Part shown: positions 25,725-34,451 of the stretch, piece after piece | Position numbering within the stretch: the first letter of the stretch is position 1 | Layout: the number at the start of each line of letters is the position of its first letter | Origin: Arthrobacter hankyongi | GTDB lineage: Bacteria > Actinomycetota > Actinomycetes > Actinomycetales > Micrococcaceae | Assembly: GCF_022012395.1 (NCBI RefSeq) | Contig: NZ_JAKLTQ010000002.1 | Location: 62,001 to 126,000, forward strand | DNA length: 64,000 bases | Direction of reading: 5' to 3' | The notes under the pieces: model-generated | What the model was told of the DNA's origin: nothing | Databases searched by the model: none | What the model saw: only the letters and a program-made list of their open reading frames with translations | Made by a program: the position numbers and the translations under genes

Positions 25725-27404
25725 GTGAGGATTACCGAGACGGCGGACCTGTGGTGGAAGACCGCGGTGGTCTACTGCCTGGACGTGGAGACCTTTTTCG
25801 ACTCCGACGGCGACGGCGTGGGGGACTTCGCGGGCCTGGCCCAGCGCGTGGACTACCTGGCGGAGCTGGGCGTCACCTGCATCTGGCTGATGCCGTTCTA
25901 CCCGACGCCGGACCGGGACGACGGCTACGACATCACCGATTTCTACGGGGTGGATCCGCGGCTGGGCGACCACGGGGAGCTGGTCGAGTTCCTGCGCACC
26001 GCGCGGGACCGGGGGATGCGGGTGATCGCGGACCTAGTGGTCAACCACACCTCGGACCGGCACCCCTGGTTCCGGTCCGCCAGGAAGTCCAAGGACAGCC
26101 CGTTCCGGGACTACTACGTCTGGCGCTCGGACCCGCCGCCGGATACCTCCAAGGAGGTGGTGTTCCCGGACCGGGAGAACTCGCTCTGGACCCTGGAGGA
26201 AACCACCGGGGAGTGGTACCTGCACCGCTTCTACAGGCACCAGCCGGACCTGAACATCACCAATCCCGCGGTCCGGGACCACCTCGCCAAGGCGATGGGC
26301 TTCTGGCTGCAGCTGGGCCTGGACGGCTTCCGGGTCGATGCGGTGCCGTTCTTCCTCGAGACGATGGGGGAGGACGCCGCCAAGCTGCCGGATCCGCACG
26401 AGGTCCTGCGGGACCTGCGCCGCCTGATCGGCCGGCGCTCCGGAGACGGAATCCTGCTCGGCGAGGTGAACCTGCCCTACAAGGACCAGCTGACGTTCTT
26501 CGGCGGCAGCGAGGGGGACGAGCTGACCGTGATGTTCGACTTCATCGGCATGCAGAACCTCTACCTCTCGCTGGCCCGGCAGGAGGCCGCGCCGCTGGCC
26601 AAGGCGCTCACCGCGCGGCCGGCGATCAACGCCGACAACCAGTGGGCCACCTTCGTCCGCAACCATGACGAGCTGACCCTGGACAAGCTCTCGGAGGACG
26701 AACGCCAGGAGGTGTTCGCCGCCTTCGGGCCGGAAGAGCGGATGCAGGTCTACGGCCGCGGACTCAAGCGCCGGCTGCCGCCGATGCTCGGCGGGGATCC
26801 GCGGGCGCTGCGGATGGTCTACTCGCTGCTGTTTTCGCTGCCCGGCACCCCGGTGCTCTACTACGGCGAGGAAATCGGCATGGGCGAGGACCTGGCCGCG
26901 GACGGCCGGCTGGCCGTGCGCACCCCGATGCAGTGGACCGACGGCGCCAACGCGGGGTTCTCGACGGCGCCGGCGGGCAAGCTCATTTCGCCACTGGTGG
27001 ACGGCGGCTTCGGGCCGAAGCACGTCAACGCTGCCCAGGCCAGGCGGGACCCGGATTCGCTCTGGAACTTCATGACGCTGCTCATCCGGCGCTACCGGGA
27101 ATGCCCGGAACTGGGCTGGGGCCGGTTCGAGGTACTGCGCCAGCCGGCGAAGTCGGTGCTCGCGCACCGGTGCACCTGGGAGGAAGACTGCATCGTGCTG
27201 CTGCACAACCTCGGCCCCGAACCGGCCACGGTGCCGCTTGAGCTGGATCTCGGGGAGCCGGGCGGCGCCGGCACGGTGCTGCTGGACCTGCTCGACGGCG
27301 ACGATGTGCAGCTGTCCGCGGAGGGCACCTGCGAGCTGGCGCTGCCGGCCTACGGCTACCGGTGGCTGCGCCGGCAGACGCCCGGCGACCGCCGCCTGCC
27401 GTGA
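25725..27404 (+). CDS. GH13 alpha-glucosyl enzyme, trehalose synthase-like
   Basis: A 559-residue alpha-amylase-family enzyme. The nucleophile is Asp205 (GFRVDAVPFF), the acid/base Glu247 (LLGEVNL) and the third carboxylate Asp315 (VRNHDELT). The (beta/alpha)8 barrel is followed by a C-terminal beta-sandwich from about residue 460. The sequence IWLMPFYPTPDRDDGYDITD and the overall length fit maltose-to-trehalose isomerase relatives, although some relatives are simple alpha-glucosidases. The start is GTG, preceded by AAGGAGG. It forms a probable operon with the luciferase-like gene. Confidence 0.85.
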   Translation: MRITETADLWWKTAVVYCLDVETFFDSDGDGVGDFAGLAQRVDYLAELGVTCIWLMPFYPTPDRDDGYDITDFYGVDPRLGDHGELVEFLRTARDRGMRVIADLVVNHTSDRHPWFRSARKSKDSPFRDYYVWRSDPPPDTSKEVVFPDRENSLWTLEETTGEWYLHRFYRHQPDLNITNPAVRDHLAKAMGFWLQLGLDGFRVDAVPFFLETMGEDAAKLPDPHEVLRDLRRLIGRRSGDGILLGEVNLPYKDQLTFFGGSEGDELTVMFDFIGMQNLYLSLARQEAAPLAKALTARPAINADNQWATFVRNHDELTLDKLSEDERQEVFAAFGPEERMQVYGRGLKRRLPPMLGGDPRALRMVYSLLFSLPGTPVLYYGEEIGMGEDLAADGRLAVRTPMQWTDGANAGFSTAPAGKLISPLVDGGFGPKHVNAAQARRDPDSLWNFMTLLIRRYRECPELGWGRFEVLRQPAKSVLAHRCTWEEDCIVLLHNLGPEPATVPLELDLGEPGGAGTVLLDLLDGDDVQLSAEGTCELALPAYGYRWLRRQTPGDRRLP

Positions 27405-27550
27405 CCGCCGCGGTGCCGCACCACGGGCCTTGACACCTCCGGCAGAGGGACTAAGTTCAACCTTGTCTGCTGCCCGGGGCAGGGGAAGGCCAAGTGGCAG
27501 CAGCCGGGGCAGCATCAACGCAGGCCGGCACCGCTTGGAAGGACAGCATC

Positions 27551-27988
27551 ATGACAGAGTCAGCAGCGGATCGGGAACTGGTCATTACCAGGATGTTCAA
27601 CGCCCCGCGGGAGCGTGTCTACCAGGCGTTCACGGATCCGGACCTGCTCTCCCGGTGGTTCGGCCCGGTGGGGTTCTCGGTCCCGCGCGAGACGATCGAT
27701 TTCGACATGCGGGTCGGCGGCCTGCAGCGGTTCGTCATGGTCAGCGACGAAGATCCGGACTTCAAGTCCGCCGTCAACGCCACCTTCACCGAAGTGGCGG
27801 AGAATGAGCGGCTCTCCGGCACCGAGACCTGGGAGGACGGCACGATGGACCTCAGCTTCGAATTCCACGACGAGGACGGCGGCACGCGGCTGGTGCTTCG
27901 GCAGGGGCCCTACACCGAGGAAATGGAAGCCATGGCCCGCGAAGGCTGGGAGAGTTCCTTCACCAAGCTGGACGCCCTGCTCGCCTAA
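27551..27988 (+). CDS. SRPBCC (AHSA1/START-like) protein
   Basis: A 145-residue helix-grip fold protein of the AHSA1 type. The start of the domain (VITRMFNAPRERVYQAFTDP) and WFGPVGFSVP are characteristic. It probably binds a hydrophobic small ligand. ATG 27551 has GGAAGGA just upstream and begins right at the domain. A GTG at 27494 with its own purine-rich site would add 19 residues and cannot be excluded. Confidence 0.82.
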   Translation: MTESAADRELVITRMFNAPRERVYQAFTDPDLLSRWFGPVGFSVPRETIDFDMRVGGLQRFVMVSDEDPDFKSAVNATFTEVAENERLSGTETWEDGTMDLSFEFHDEDGGTRLVLRQGPYTEEMEAMAREGWESSFTKLDALLA

Positions 27989-28008
27989 GCCGGGCCAAGG
28001 CCGCCCAC

Positions 28009-28067
28009 CCCCTCCCATCGACTCGACGGATAACGCCCTTCTCAGGGCGTTATCCGTCCAGTTGATG
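28009..28067. repeat. Dispersed palindromic repeat, copy 1
   Basis: A long hairpin: arm 28016-28039 pairs with 28044-28067 (24 bp, two imperfect positions) around a TCTC loop. The 17 bases 28009-28025 are identical to 61750-61766. The right arm GGCGTTATCCGTCCAGT is repeated at 61797-61813. It sits after the SRPBCC stop and may also terminate transcription. Confidence 0.8.
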
Positions 28068-28113
28068 CCGGGAGGGAGGTGGCCGGGAGGGCGGGCGAGG
28101 TAGGAGTGGCCGG

Positions 28114-28404
28114 TCAGGCGTGTTCGTAGGTCAGGCAGTCCGCGTTGTCGGCCCCCGGGCCTACCCGGACGGCCGGAGCATTGCAGAGCAGATGGTCGTT
28201 GTGCGTGCACTCGGCCCGTTGGCAGGCGCCCACCGTGGCGAGCACCTTGGGCAGCCCGCCATGGGTGCCGATGTCCACGAACGTGGCACAGGCCGCATGG
28301 TTTTCCCCGCCGCCCACGGTGATCGCGGCTGCGGAGCAATTGTGATGGTGGTCGTTGAAGGAGCAGGTGTCCACGCTGCAGTCGGCAACATTGGTCAGGT
28401 CCAT
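28114..28404 (-). CDS. Cysteine-rich DUF1540 protein
   Basis: A 96-residue protein made of two copies of a DUF1540 cysteine motif. The first is near residues 8-41 (DCSVDTCSFNDHHHNCSAAA, ACATF) and the second near 61-92 (ACQRAECTHNDHLLCNAPAV, DCLTY). The four-cysteine pattern of each repeat suggests a small metal-binding fold. It stands alone on the minus strand. The function is unknown in the family. Confidence 0.85.
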   Translation of the reverse strand: MDLTNVADCSVDTCSFNDHHHNCSAAAITVGGGENHAACATFVDIGTHGGLPKVLATVGACQRAECTHNDHLLCNAPAVRVGPGADNADCLTYEHA

Positions 28405-28633
28405 GGAATTACCTCCGTTGTTGCGGGCCCCGGGTCCGGGACTCCTCGTCCCAGCGTAGCCCGGGGAGCGGCGGAAGAATTAGTGCCAGTTTCCTGACGT
28501 TATTCCGGTCCCGGCGGTCCAGCCATGTTTCCTTCATGCCGAATTTACCCTGTCGTGGCGCGCAGTCCGCCGGGGCGGGACAGGATCGGGTGCGCAAGGT
28601 TAAACGGTCAAGCACCCCCAAAGGAACCTACTC

Positions 28634-29848
28634 ATGGCACCTCGCACCAAGGCGCTGGGCACTGTCGCAGCCGTCGTTCTGTCCCTGGCCGGCGCACCGG
28701 CGGCCGTCGCACAACCGGCCGCCGCGGAACCGGCATCCGGCACCCCACTGCTGATCGGCCATCGCGGCGCAGCGGGCACCACCCCGGAGAATACCGTGGC
28801 CGCGTTCAAGAACGGCCGCGCCTCGGGCGCGGATTACTTCGAAATCGATGTCCAGCTCAGCGCCGACGGCGTGCCGTTCATCTTCCACGACGACACGGCC
28901 GCGCGCACCACCAATGTCGAGGAAGTGTTCCCGGACCGCGCCCAGGATCCGGTCACCTCCTTTACCTGGGCCGAGCTGCAGCAGCTGGACGCCGGCTCCT
29001 ATTTCGGCAGCCGGTTTGCCGGCGAGCGCATCCCGCACCTGGACGACGCGGCCCGGATCGCCGGCGGCAGCACCGGGGTCTATGTGGAGATCAAGTCCCC
29101 GAAGAACTCCCCGGGCGTGGAGACGCTGGTCGCCCGGGAACTGGAGCAGGACGGCAGCTGGCGCCGGCTGGTGGCGGCGGGCAAGGTGCAGGTGCTCGGC
29201 TTCGACGAGGCCTCCAACCGCGAATTTGCCCGGCTCGCACCGGAGATTCCGCTGCAGCAGCTCACCACCGTCGTGCCGGGACCGGAGCAGCTGGCCTCCT
29301 GGGCCGGCTTCGCGGACTCGGTGGGGACCAACTACCGCAACCTCGGCGCGCAGAACGTGGCCGACGTCCGGGCGGCGGGCCTGGCGCTGGGCGTCTACAC
29401 GGTGAATGCACCCGAGGCCATCCGCTCCATGGTCGGCCTCGGCGTGGACGCGATCACGGGGGACTTCCCGATCCAGGCGGCCCGCCTACTGCGGGGGCAG
29501 AAGGTGCTTCCCGCGGCGCCGGGCATCCGGATTGCCGAGGCGCTGAACAACCCGGCCGGCAACGACGTCCAGCCCGAAAACGGCGAGTATGTGCTGCTGC
29601 ACAATGCCTCGGAACGCAGCGTGGACGTCAGCGGCTATGCCATCCGGGATGCTGCCGGCAACGTGCTGCGGGTCGGGGACGGCTACCTGCTGGCGCCCGG
29701 CGGCCAGCTGCGCGTCTACACCGGTCCCGGCACCAGCAGCGCAGAGCGCTACTACAACGGGGGTACCGCCTCGGTGCTGAACAACGAGGGTGATTCGCTG
29801 GCCCTGTGGACCGCGCAGGACCGGCTGGCGGATCTTTTCGCCAACTGA
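28634..29848 (+). CDS. Secreted glycerophosphodiester phosphodiesterase with lamin-tail domain
   Basis: A 404-residue protein with a Sec signal peptide (first ~27 residues, AVVLSLAGAPAAVAQ). The GDPD barrel spans ~40-290, and a C-terminal lamin-tail (LTD) domain starts near 298. GDPD motifs seen are IGHRGAAGTTPENT, EIDVQLSADG and FHDDTAART, giving the catalytic histidines and metal acids. It should hydrolyse glycerophosphodiesters outside the cell to glycerol-3-phosphate. The LTD (VLLHNASERSVDVSGYAI) probably tethers it to a surface or polymer. Another LTD occurs in the protein at 50176-51180. Confidence 0.87.
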   Translation: MAPRTKALGTVAAVVLSLAGAPAAVAQPAAAEPASGTPLLIGHRGAAGTTPENTVAAFKNGRASGADYFEIDVQLSADGVPFIFHDDTAARTTNVEEVFPDRAQDPVTSFTWAELQQLDAGSYFGSRFAGERIPHLDDAARIAGGSTGVYVEIKSPKNSPGVETLVARELEQDGSWRRLVAAGKVQVLGFDEASNREFARLAPEIPLQQLTTVVPGPEQLASWAGFADSVGTNYRNLGAQNVADVRAAGLALGVYTVNAPEAIRSMVGLGVDAITGDFPIQAARLLRGQKVLPAAPGIRIAEALNNPAGNDVQPENGEYVLLHNASERSVDVSGYAIRDAAGNVLRVGDGYLLAPGGQLRVYTGPGTSSAERYYNGGTASVLNNEGDSLALWTAQDRLADLFAN

Positions 29849-29916
29849 CCGTGCGCGGCGGCTGCCGCTTGCGCCGCCGGTGCCACCGGATCCGGGAGTG
29901 CAGGCGGCAGCATTGG

Positions 29917-30681
29917 TCAGCCTTGCGTGGGCCGTCCCAGCCGGTGGTCCGGCAGCTGCTCTTGGATGCTGTCCGGGACCCTGCCCCACTGTTCCTTCAG
30001 CCGCGTCCGCGCGGCCGCTGCGGAGGCGTCGGCCCGGTCCGGGAGCCCGGCGAGCAGTTGGCGCAGCTCCTCGTCGTCGACCGGATCGTCCTGGATCAGC
30101 GCCTGCAGCCGGTTTCCCGCCACCGCTGACCGCGCCCCGGGGCCGTCCGGCTGGTCCGCTTCGTCCGCCGCCACGGCCGCCGGGACTGCAGCGGCCCAGT
30201 CCGCCTGGCGTATTCCGGTGACCTGCCAGCAGACCTTGACCCGGGGGTGGTCGGTCCGGATGGTAAACGCGTTGTCTTCGATCTCCTCTGCCACAACTGC
30301 CTGGGCCAAATTTCCGAGCACAGTGAGCTGGTAGCGGAATTCACTGGCGAGGGCCTCGAAGTCCTCCGGCAGCGCCACGCGCGCCACGCCGTCGTCGCCG
30401 GTGGCCACCGTGCCGCTGCAGACATAGAGCATCTCCGCGGACCCGGCGAAGGACGGGGCCAGATACCTGGCGTCCGGATCCGGCCGGTGGTCGACCGTGA
30501 AGCCGGCTCCGGTGCCCGCGGGCGCCTCGGGGTCGAGGCCGTCCGGCGCCAGGCTGCTGCCGATGTCGAATGCGCCGGTGCCAGGCTCCTCCCAGACCTG
30601 CACCGGACTGTCGTTGGCGTCCGCGGGCTGCTGCCCGGGACTGGCCGGATCAAGACCTTCAATACCTTCAACGCGCGCCAT
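29917..30681 (-). CDS. Hypothetical protein resembling auto-processing tail-protein chaperone domains
   Basis: A 254-residue acidic protein. The middle part contains a beta-rich stretch, VARVALPEDFEALASEFRYQ, followed by LTVLGNLAQAVVAEEI and VKVCWQVTGIRQADW. This pattern occurs in C-terminal domains of phage-tail-like and secreted repeat proteins (peptidase G2-like). Here it stands without the long N-terminal fibre, so either the domain has been reused or the gene is a remnant. The last ~80 residues are charged and helical. The function is unknown. Confidence 0.6.
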   Translation of the reverse strand: MARVEGIEGLDPASPGQQPADANDSPVQVWEEPGTGAFDIGSSLAPDGLDPEAPAGTGAGFTVDHRPDPDARYLAPSFAGSAEMLYVCSGTVATGDDGVARVALPEDFEALASEFRYQLTVLGNLAQAVVAEEIEDNAFTIRTDHPRVKVCWQVTGIRQADWAAAVPAAVAADEADQPDGPGARSAVAGNRLQALIQDDPVDDEELRQLLAGLPDRADASAAAARTRLKEQWGRVPDSIQEQLPDHRLGRPTQG

Positions 30682-30806
30682 TGCGCCCCCCTTTTGGCAT
30701 GAGTGTGCAGGCTGGCTATGCCATACACTTCCCCAGCATCAAGGCCGGGCGGGGACTTGACAAGAGTTTCGCTGACAATATTTCGGCGGCATGGCAAAAT
30801 GCCCGC

Positions 30807-31313
30807 ATGCCCGCCCACCTGCTGTTCCTTGCAGACACCCATGTGCCCAAGCGCGCCCGCGTGCTGCCGGACGCCGTCTGGGACGCCGTCGGACGGGCCG
30901 ATGTCGTGTTCCACGCCGGGGACTGGGTGTCCGAGGATCTGCTGGACACGCTGCAGTTGCGCGCGGCGCGGCTGGTGGGGGTGTACGGCAACAACGACGG
31001 CGAGGCGCTGCGGGCGCGGCTGCCCCAGGTGGCGCGGGTGCAGCTCGAGGGTATCCGCTTCGCCATGGTGCATGAGACCGGGTCCGCCCGCGGACGGGAA
31101 GCCCGCGCGGATGAACGGTTCCCGGACGCGGATGTGCTGATCTTCGGGCACAGCCACATCCCGTGGGACTCGGTCAGCCCGCGCGGGATGCGGCTGCTGA
31201 ACCCGGGCTCGCCCACGGACCGGCGGCGGCAGCCGTTCCGGACCTACCTGACGGCGGTCGCGGAGGCGGGCCGGCTGCGGGAGGTGGAGCTGGTGAAGCT
31301 GCCGCCCGCCTGA
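30807..31313 (+). CDS. YfcE/MJ0936-type metallophosphoesterase
   Basis: A 168-residue phosphodiesterase-fold protein. The metal motifs are LADTHVPK (D-x-H), FHAGDW (GD), YGNNDG (GNND), the histidine in MVHETG, and FGHSHIP (GHSH). The start ATG 30807 is chosen because the first strand begins five residues later. This family hydrolyses phosphodiesters such as bis-p-nitrophenyl phosphate in vitro; the natural substrate is unknown. Confidence 0.85.
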   Translation: MPAHLLFLADTHVPKRARVLPDAVWDAVGRADVVFHAGDWVSEDLLDTLQLRAARLVGVYGNNDGEALRARLPQVARVQLEGIRFAMVHETGSARGREARADERFPDADVLIFGHSHIPWDSVSPRGMRLLNPGSPTDRRRQPFRTYLTAVAEAGRLREVELVKLPPA

Positions 31314-31443
31314 CCGGCGTCAACCCGCCAGGCCCGGTTCCCCTCGGCTGTCCGCCAAGCTCGGTTTCCCTCGAACCGGGACGGCCCTGCGTTCCGCCGG
31401 TACAGGGGATTCCCCGGTCGAGGGGAATTCCCGCCGCCCACAG

Positions 31444-32265
31444 TCAGCGGACCTTCTTCTCCCCGGCCTCCACCGGCGCGTCCACCACGTTGCCCTCGAT
31501 CGGACGCGGACAAATGCCGAAGTCCGTGAAGGCACTCGGGAAGTTGATCGCCCGGTTGAAGTCGATGGTCACGGTGCCGTCCGCCGCCGGCCGGTTGGTG
31601 ACTACCTGGCGCCAGCCCGCGGTCGTGTCCCCGTTGGTCCGGTCATGGAAGGTCAGCCGGAGCGTGCCCAGCTTCTCCGGCTCGGCGACCAGGGTGTGGG
31701 TGCGCCCGGCCAGGCCGAACTCCACCGTGCCCACGGCCGTGGCGGCGCCGCCGACCTGCGGGTTGGAGGTGCCGATGGCCACCTGCCGCGGCTGCTCGTA
31801 GGCGGTGAAGCGGCCAGCCACGACGAGGTCCGGATTGTACGCGAAGGTGGGTACGCCGTCGAACCCGGCCAGCACCGGGGAGGCATTGTCCCGGGTGCGC
31901 ACCGCGTAGCGGTCGCCGCGCACGGCGAGTTCGACGACGGTGCTTCCGTACCGGACCCAGTTCAGTGATTCCTCGTCGGCCAGGGCCGCGGTGAACGTGC
32001 CGACGGCAGGCTCGCCGCTGTCCGCGAACACCAGGCCGTCGGCAGCCGCCGCGGTCAGGGTGGCCGCGCCGCCGGCCGAGGACACGCCGTCGGCACTCCA
32101 GAGCCCGGGGACCAGCTCCAGCGGGGCGGGCCGGGACGGCAGCCACTGCAGCGAGGTCAGCGTCAGCCAGCCGTGGTCCGCGGCCAGGGCCGCGTCCCGG
32201 TTGGCACGGAAACGGTGCCAACGTTCGACGAGGGCGTCGAGGGACTTCGGGGCGGCGGGGTTCAT
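31444..32265 (-). CDS. DUF1684 family protein
   Basis: A 273-residue protein of the DUF1684 type. Hallmarks are the N-terminal WHRFRANRDAALAADHGWLT and the C-terminal DFNRAINFPSAFTDFGICPR. It has no signal peptide or membrane segment, and the family has no agreed function. It is a single gene, divergent from the riboswitch-OsmC unit. Confidence 0.85.
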   Translation of the reverse strand: MNPAAPKSLDALVERWHRFRANRDAALAADHGWLTLTSLQWLPSRPAPLELVPGLWSADGVSSAGGAATLTAAAADGLVFADSGEPAVGTFTAALADEESLNWVRYGSTVVELAVRGDRYAVRTRDNASPVLAGFDGVPTFAYNPDLVVAGRFTAYEQPRQVAIGTSNPQVGGAATAVGTVEFGLAGRTHTLVAEPEKLGTLRLTFHDRTNGDTTAGWRQVVTNRPAADGTVTIDFNRAINFPSAFTDFGICPRPIEGNVVDAPVEAGEKKVR

Positions 32266-32480
32266 GATCCTCCTTGCTGGCCGGAACGCCGTATGCGCAG
32301 GCCACGAGCATTAACACGGTGCTGCGGGAGGGTTATTCCTGCCCGGGGCGGACCGGGAGCCCGTTGTGGCCGCCATCCAGGAATGATGGTCAGCACTTCA
32401 CCTCCGGTAACATCCGCCCGACATGTTGCGCCGTGTGACCGGACGCTTGCCGCAGTCGTGCGCGCGCCCAAGAATGGGAC

Positions 32481-32605
32481 CGGAATCAGGAGACCCAACG
32501 ACAAGCCCTGGCTGGTTGGGCGGCAACCCTCATCGCTGTAGTGGGGTGCCCCAGGTGACGATTCGGCGCAGCCCCGGCATAGGACCGGGCCGCGTAAGTA
32601 TGGCG
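32481..32605 (+). promoter_or_regulatory. SAM-IV-type riboswitch
   Basis: The leader shows the conserved SAM-IV core: CAAGCCCTGGCTGG followed by CGGCAACCCTC and GTGGGGTGCCCCAGGTGA. Stem P1 pairs GAATC (32483-32487) with GATTC (32560-32564). P2 pairs CCCAAC (32494-32499) with GTTGGG (32515-32520). A later stem CCCGG/CCGGG (about 32573-32588) follows. It lies ~40 bases before the OsmC start, so S-adenosylmethionine would be expected to control that gene. Conservation of the core is strong; the 3' limit is approximate. Confidence 0.85.
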
Positions 32606-32641
32606 CCGTGCCTGGCATGCGCCGCGACACGAAGGAACATC

Positions 32642-33181
32642 ATGACCGAAACCGCAGTACGGGACCTGGCCGAGGACCGCGCCGCACGCCTGGATGAGGC
32701 CGGCGGGTTCTGGGGCCGCAGGATCTCCGAGGACACCGCCAACGCCCGCCTGACGTTCAAGGCAGCAGGCGACGGCGTTGGGGCAGTGGCCACCCGCCTC
32801 ACCGCAGGCCGCCACGAATTCACCGTGGACGAACCGGCCGGGCTGGCCGGCGACGACGCCGCGGCGAGTCCGGTCGAATACGCGCTCGGCGCGCTGATCT
32901 CCTGCCAGGTGGTCGTCTACCGGCTGTACGCCCACCGGCTGGGCATCCGGGTCGACGAGATCAGCATCGACGCCGAGGGAGATCTCGATGTCCGGGGCCT
33001 GTTCGGCGCCGGCGACGGCGTGCGTCCAGGTTTCGAAGCCGTACGCCTGAAGGTGGAGATCACCGGTCCCGAAACACCGGAGCGCTACGAGGAACTGCGC
33101 CGGACCGTCGACGCGCACTGCCCGGTCCTGGACCTCTTCGCCAACCCGACTCCGGTCAGCATCGAGCTGGCCAGGAAGTAG
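32642..33181 (+). CDS. OsmC-family peroxidase-like protein under riboswitch control
   Basis: A 179-residue OsmC/Ohr-fold protein. The two redox cysteines of the family are present: one in ALISCQVVVY and one in VDAHCPVLDLF. It should reduce organic or sulfur-linked peroxides, or bind related thiols. The ATG 32642 follows GAAGGAAC. The SAM-IV-type leader links expression to methionine/SAM status, suggesting a role in sulfur metabolism rather than plain oxidative stress; this is inference. Confidence 0.85.
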   Translation: MTETAVRDLAEDRAARLDEAGGFWGRRISEDTANARLTFKAAGDGVGAVATRLTAGRHEFTVDEPAGLAGDDAAASPVEYALGALISCQVVVYRLYAHRLGIRVDEISIDAEGDLDVRGLFGAGDGVRPGFEAVRLKVEITGPETPERYEELRRTVDAHCPVLDLFANPTPVSIELARK

Positions 33182-33186
33182 CAGGT

Positions 33187-33217
33187 CCGCCGTGTGGGGC
33201 CCGGCCCCACACGGCGG
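33187..33217 (+). terminator. Hairpin terminator after the OsmC gene
   Basis: A perfect 14-bp stem (33187-33200 with 33204-33217; CCGCCGTGTGGGGC) with a 3-base loop starts 6 bases after the stop. It is followed by a short mixed tail rather than a T-run. Confidence 0.6.
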
Positions 33218-33286
33218 GTGACGGCTTTCAGCCCGGCCGGCAGCAATTAACTGGCCACTTCTCCCGGGACCGACCCGGGGCAACGG

Positions 33287-34291
33287 TCAGGCGAGGCGGG
33301 TCGCGGGCGCCTGGGTCCGGGCAGGATCCCGTTCGGCCAGTCCGCCGATCGCCTCGTCGATCCGGGCCAGAGTGCCGGCGTCCAGCCGCACGCCGGTGGC
33401 CTGGACGTTCGAGGCCACCTGCTCGGGCCGGGAGGCTCCGATGATGGCGGAAGCGACGTTGCGGTTCTGCAGCACCCACGCGACGGCGAGCTGGGCCATG
33501 GTCAGGCCGGCCTCCTCGGCGACGGACCGCAGCTTCTGCACCGCCATGAGCACGTCGTCGGCCAGCCAGCGTTTGATCATGTCCGCGCCGCCCTTCTCAT
33601 CGGCCGCCCGGCTCCCGGCCGGCACCGCCGCTCCGGGCTTGTACTTGCCGGAGAGCACGCCCTGGGCCACCGGCGACCAGACGATCTGCGAGATGCCCAG
33701 ATCCTCCGAAGCGGGCACCACTTCCTCCTCGATGACGCGCCAGAGCATCGAATACTGTGGCTGGTTGGAAACCAGCTGGATGCCCAGCTCCTTGGCCAGC
33801 GCGTGGCCGGCACGCAGCTCCTCCGCGGTCCACTCGCTGACCCCGATATACAGGGCCTTGCCCGCCCTGACCACGTCCGCGAAGGCCTGCATGGTTTCCT
33901 CCAGCGGCGTTTCGACGTCGTAGCGGTGCGCCTGGTAGAGGTCCACATAGTCGGTCTGCAGCCGGCGCAGCGATCCATTGATGGATTCCAGGATGTGCTT
34001 GCGGGACAGCCCGGTATCGTTGTGGCCCTTGGGGCCGGTGGGGAAGTAGACCTTGGTGAAGATCTCCAGGGATTCCCGGCGCTCGTCCTTCAGGGCGTTG
34101 CCCAGCACCGTTTCGGCCGCCGTGTTGGCGTAGACGTCGGCGGTGTCGAAGGTGGTGATGCCGGCGTCCAGCGCCGCGTGCACGCAGGCGGTGGCGACGT
34201 CGTTCTCCACTTGGGAGCCGTGGGTGAGCCAGTTGCCGTAGGTGATTTCCGAGATCTTGAGTCCGCTGTTGCCCAGATACCTGAATTCCAT
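33287..34291 (-). CDS. Aldo/keto reductase
   Basis: A 334-residue NADPH-dependent reductase of the Kv-beta/YghZ group. Catalytic residues are Asp and Tyr in FDTADVYANTAAE, Lys in IFTKVYFP and His in YQAHRYD. The cofactor loop is GASRPEQV. It reduces aldehydes or ketones, with unknown natural substrate. It is a single gene on the minus strand, convergent with the OsmC gene. Confidence 0.9.
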   Translation of the reverse strand: MEFRYLGNSGLKISEITYGNWLTHGSQVENDVATACVHAALDAGITTFDTADVYANTAAETVLGNALKDERRESLEIFTKVYFPTGPKGHNDTGLSRKHILESINGSLRRLQTDYVDLYQAHRYDVETPLEETMQAFADVVRAGKALYIGVSEWTAEELRAGHALAKELGIQLVSNQPQYSMLWRVIEEEVVPASEDLGISQIVWSPVAQGVLSGKYKPGAAVPAGSRAADEKGGADMIKRWLADDVLMAVQKLRSVAEEAGLTMAQLAVAWVLQNRNVASAIIGASRPEQVASNVQATGVRLDAGTLARIDEAIGGLAERDPARTQAPATRLA

Positions 34292-34451
34292 GACCCCAAG
34301 CTAGCAGCCGAGGGTCCCGCCGCGAACGAAGAGAGCGGAGGGAGGCTGCGACGCGCTAGCAGCCGGCCGCGGTCCGGCGGGACTACCGTCTGCGGGCCTG
34401 CAGCGGGAGGATGGTCTTCAGCGGAGCGCCGGCAGAGGGAAAGGAAGCGGC

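Noticed and set aside
24546-25973. Minus-strand open frame of 475 codons opposite the luciferase-like gene
   Set aside because: The plus-strand gene has clear family motifs, a start with a ribosome site and good neighbours; the antisense product is unlike any family.
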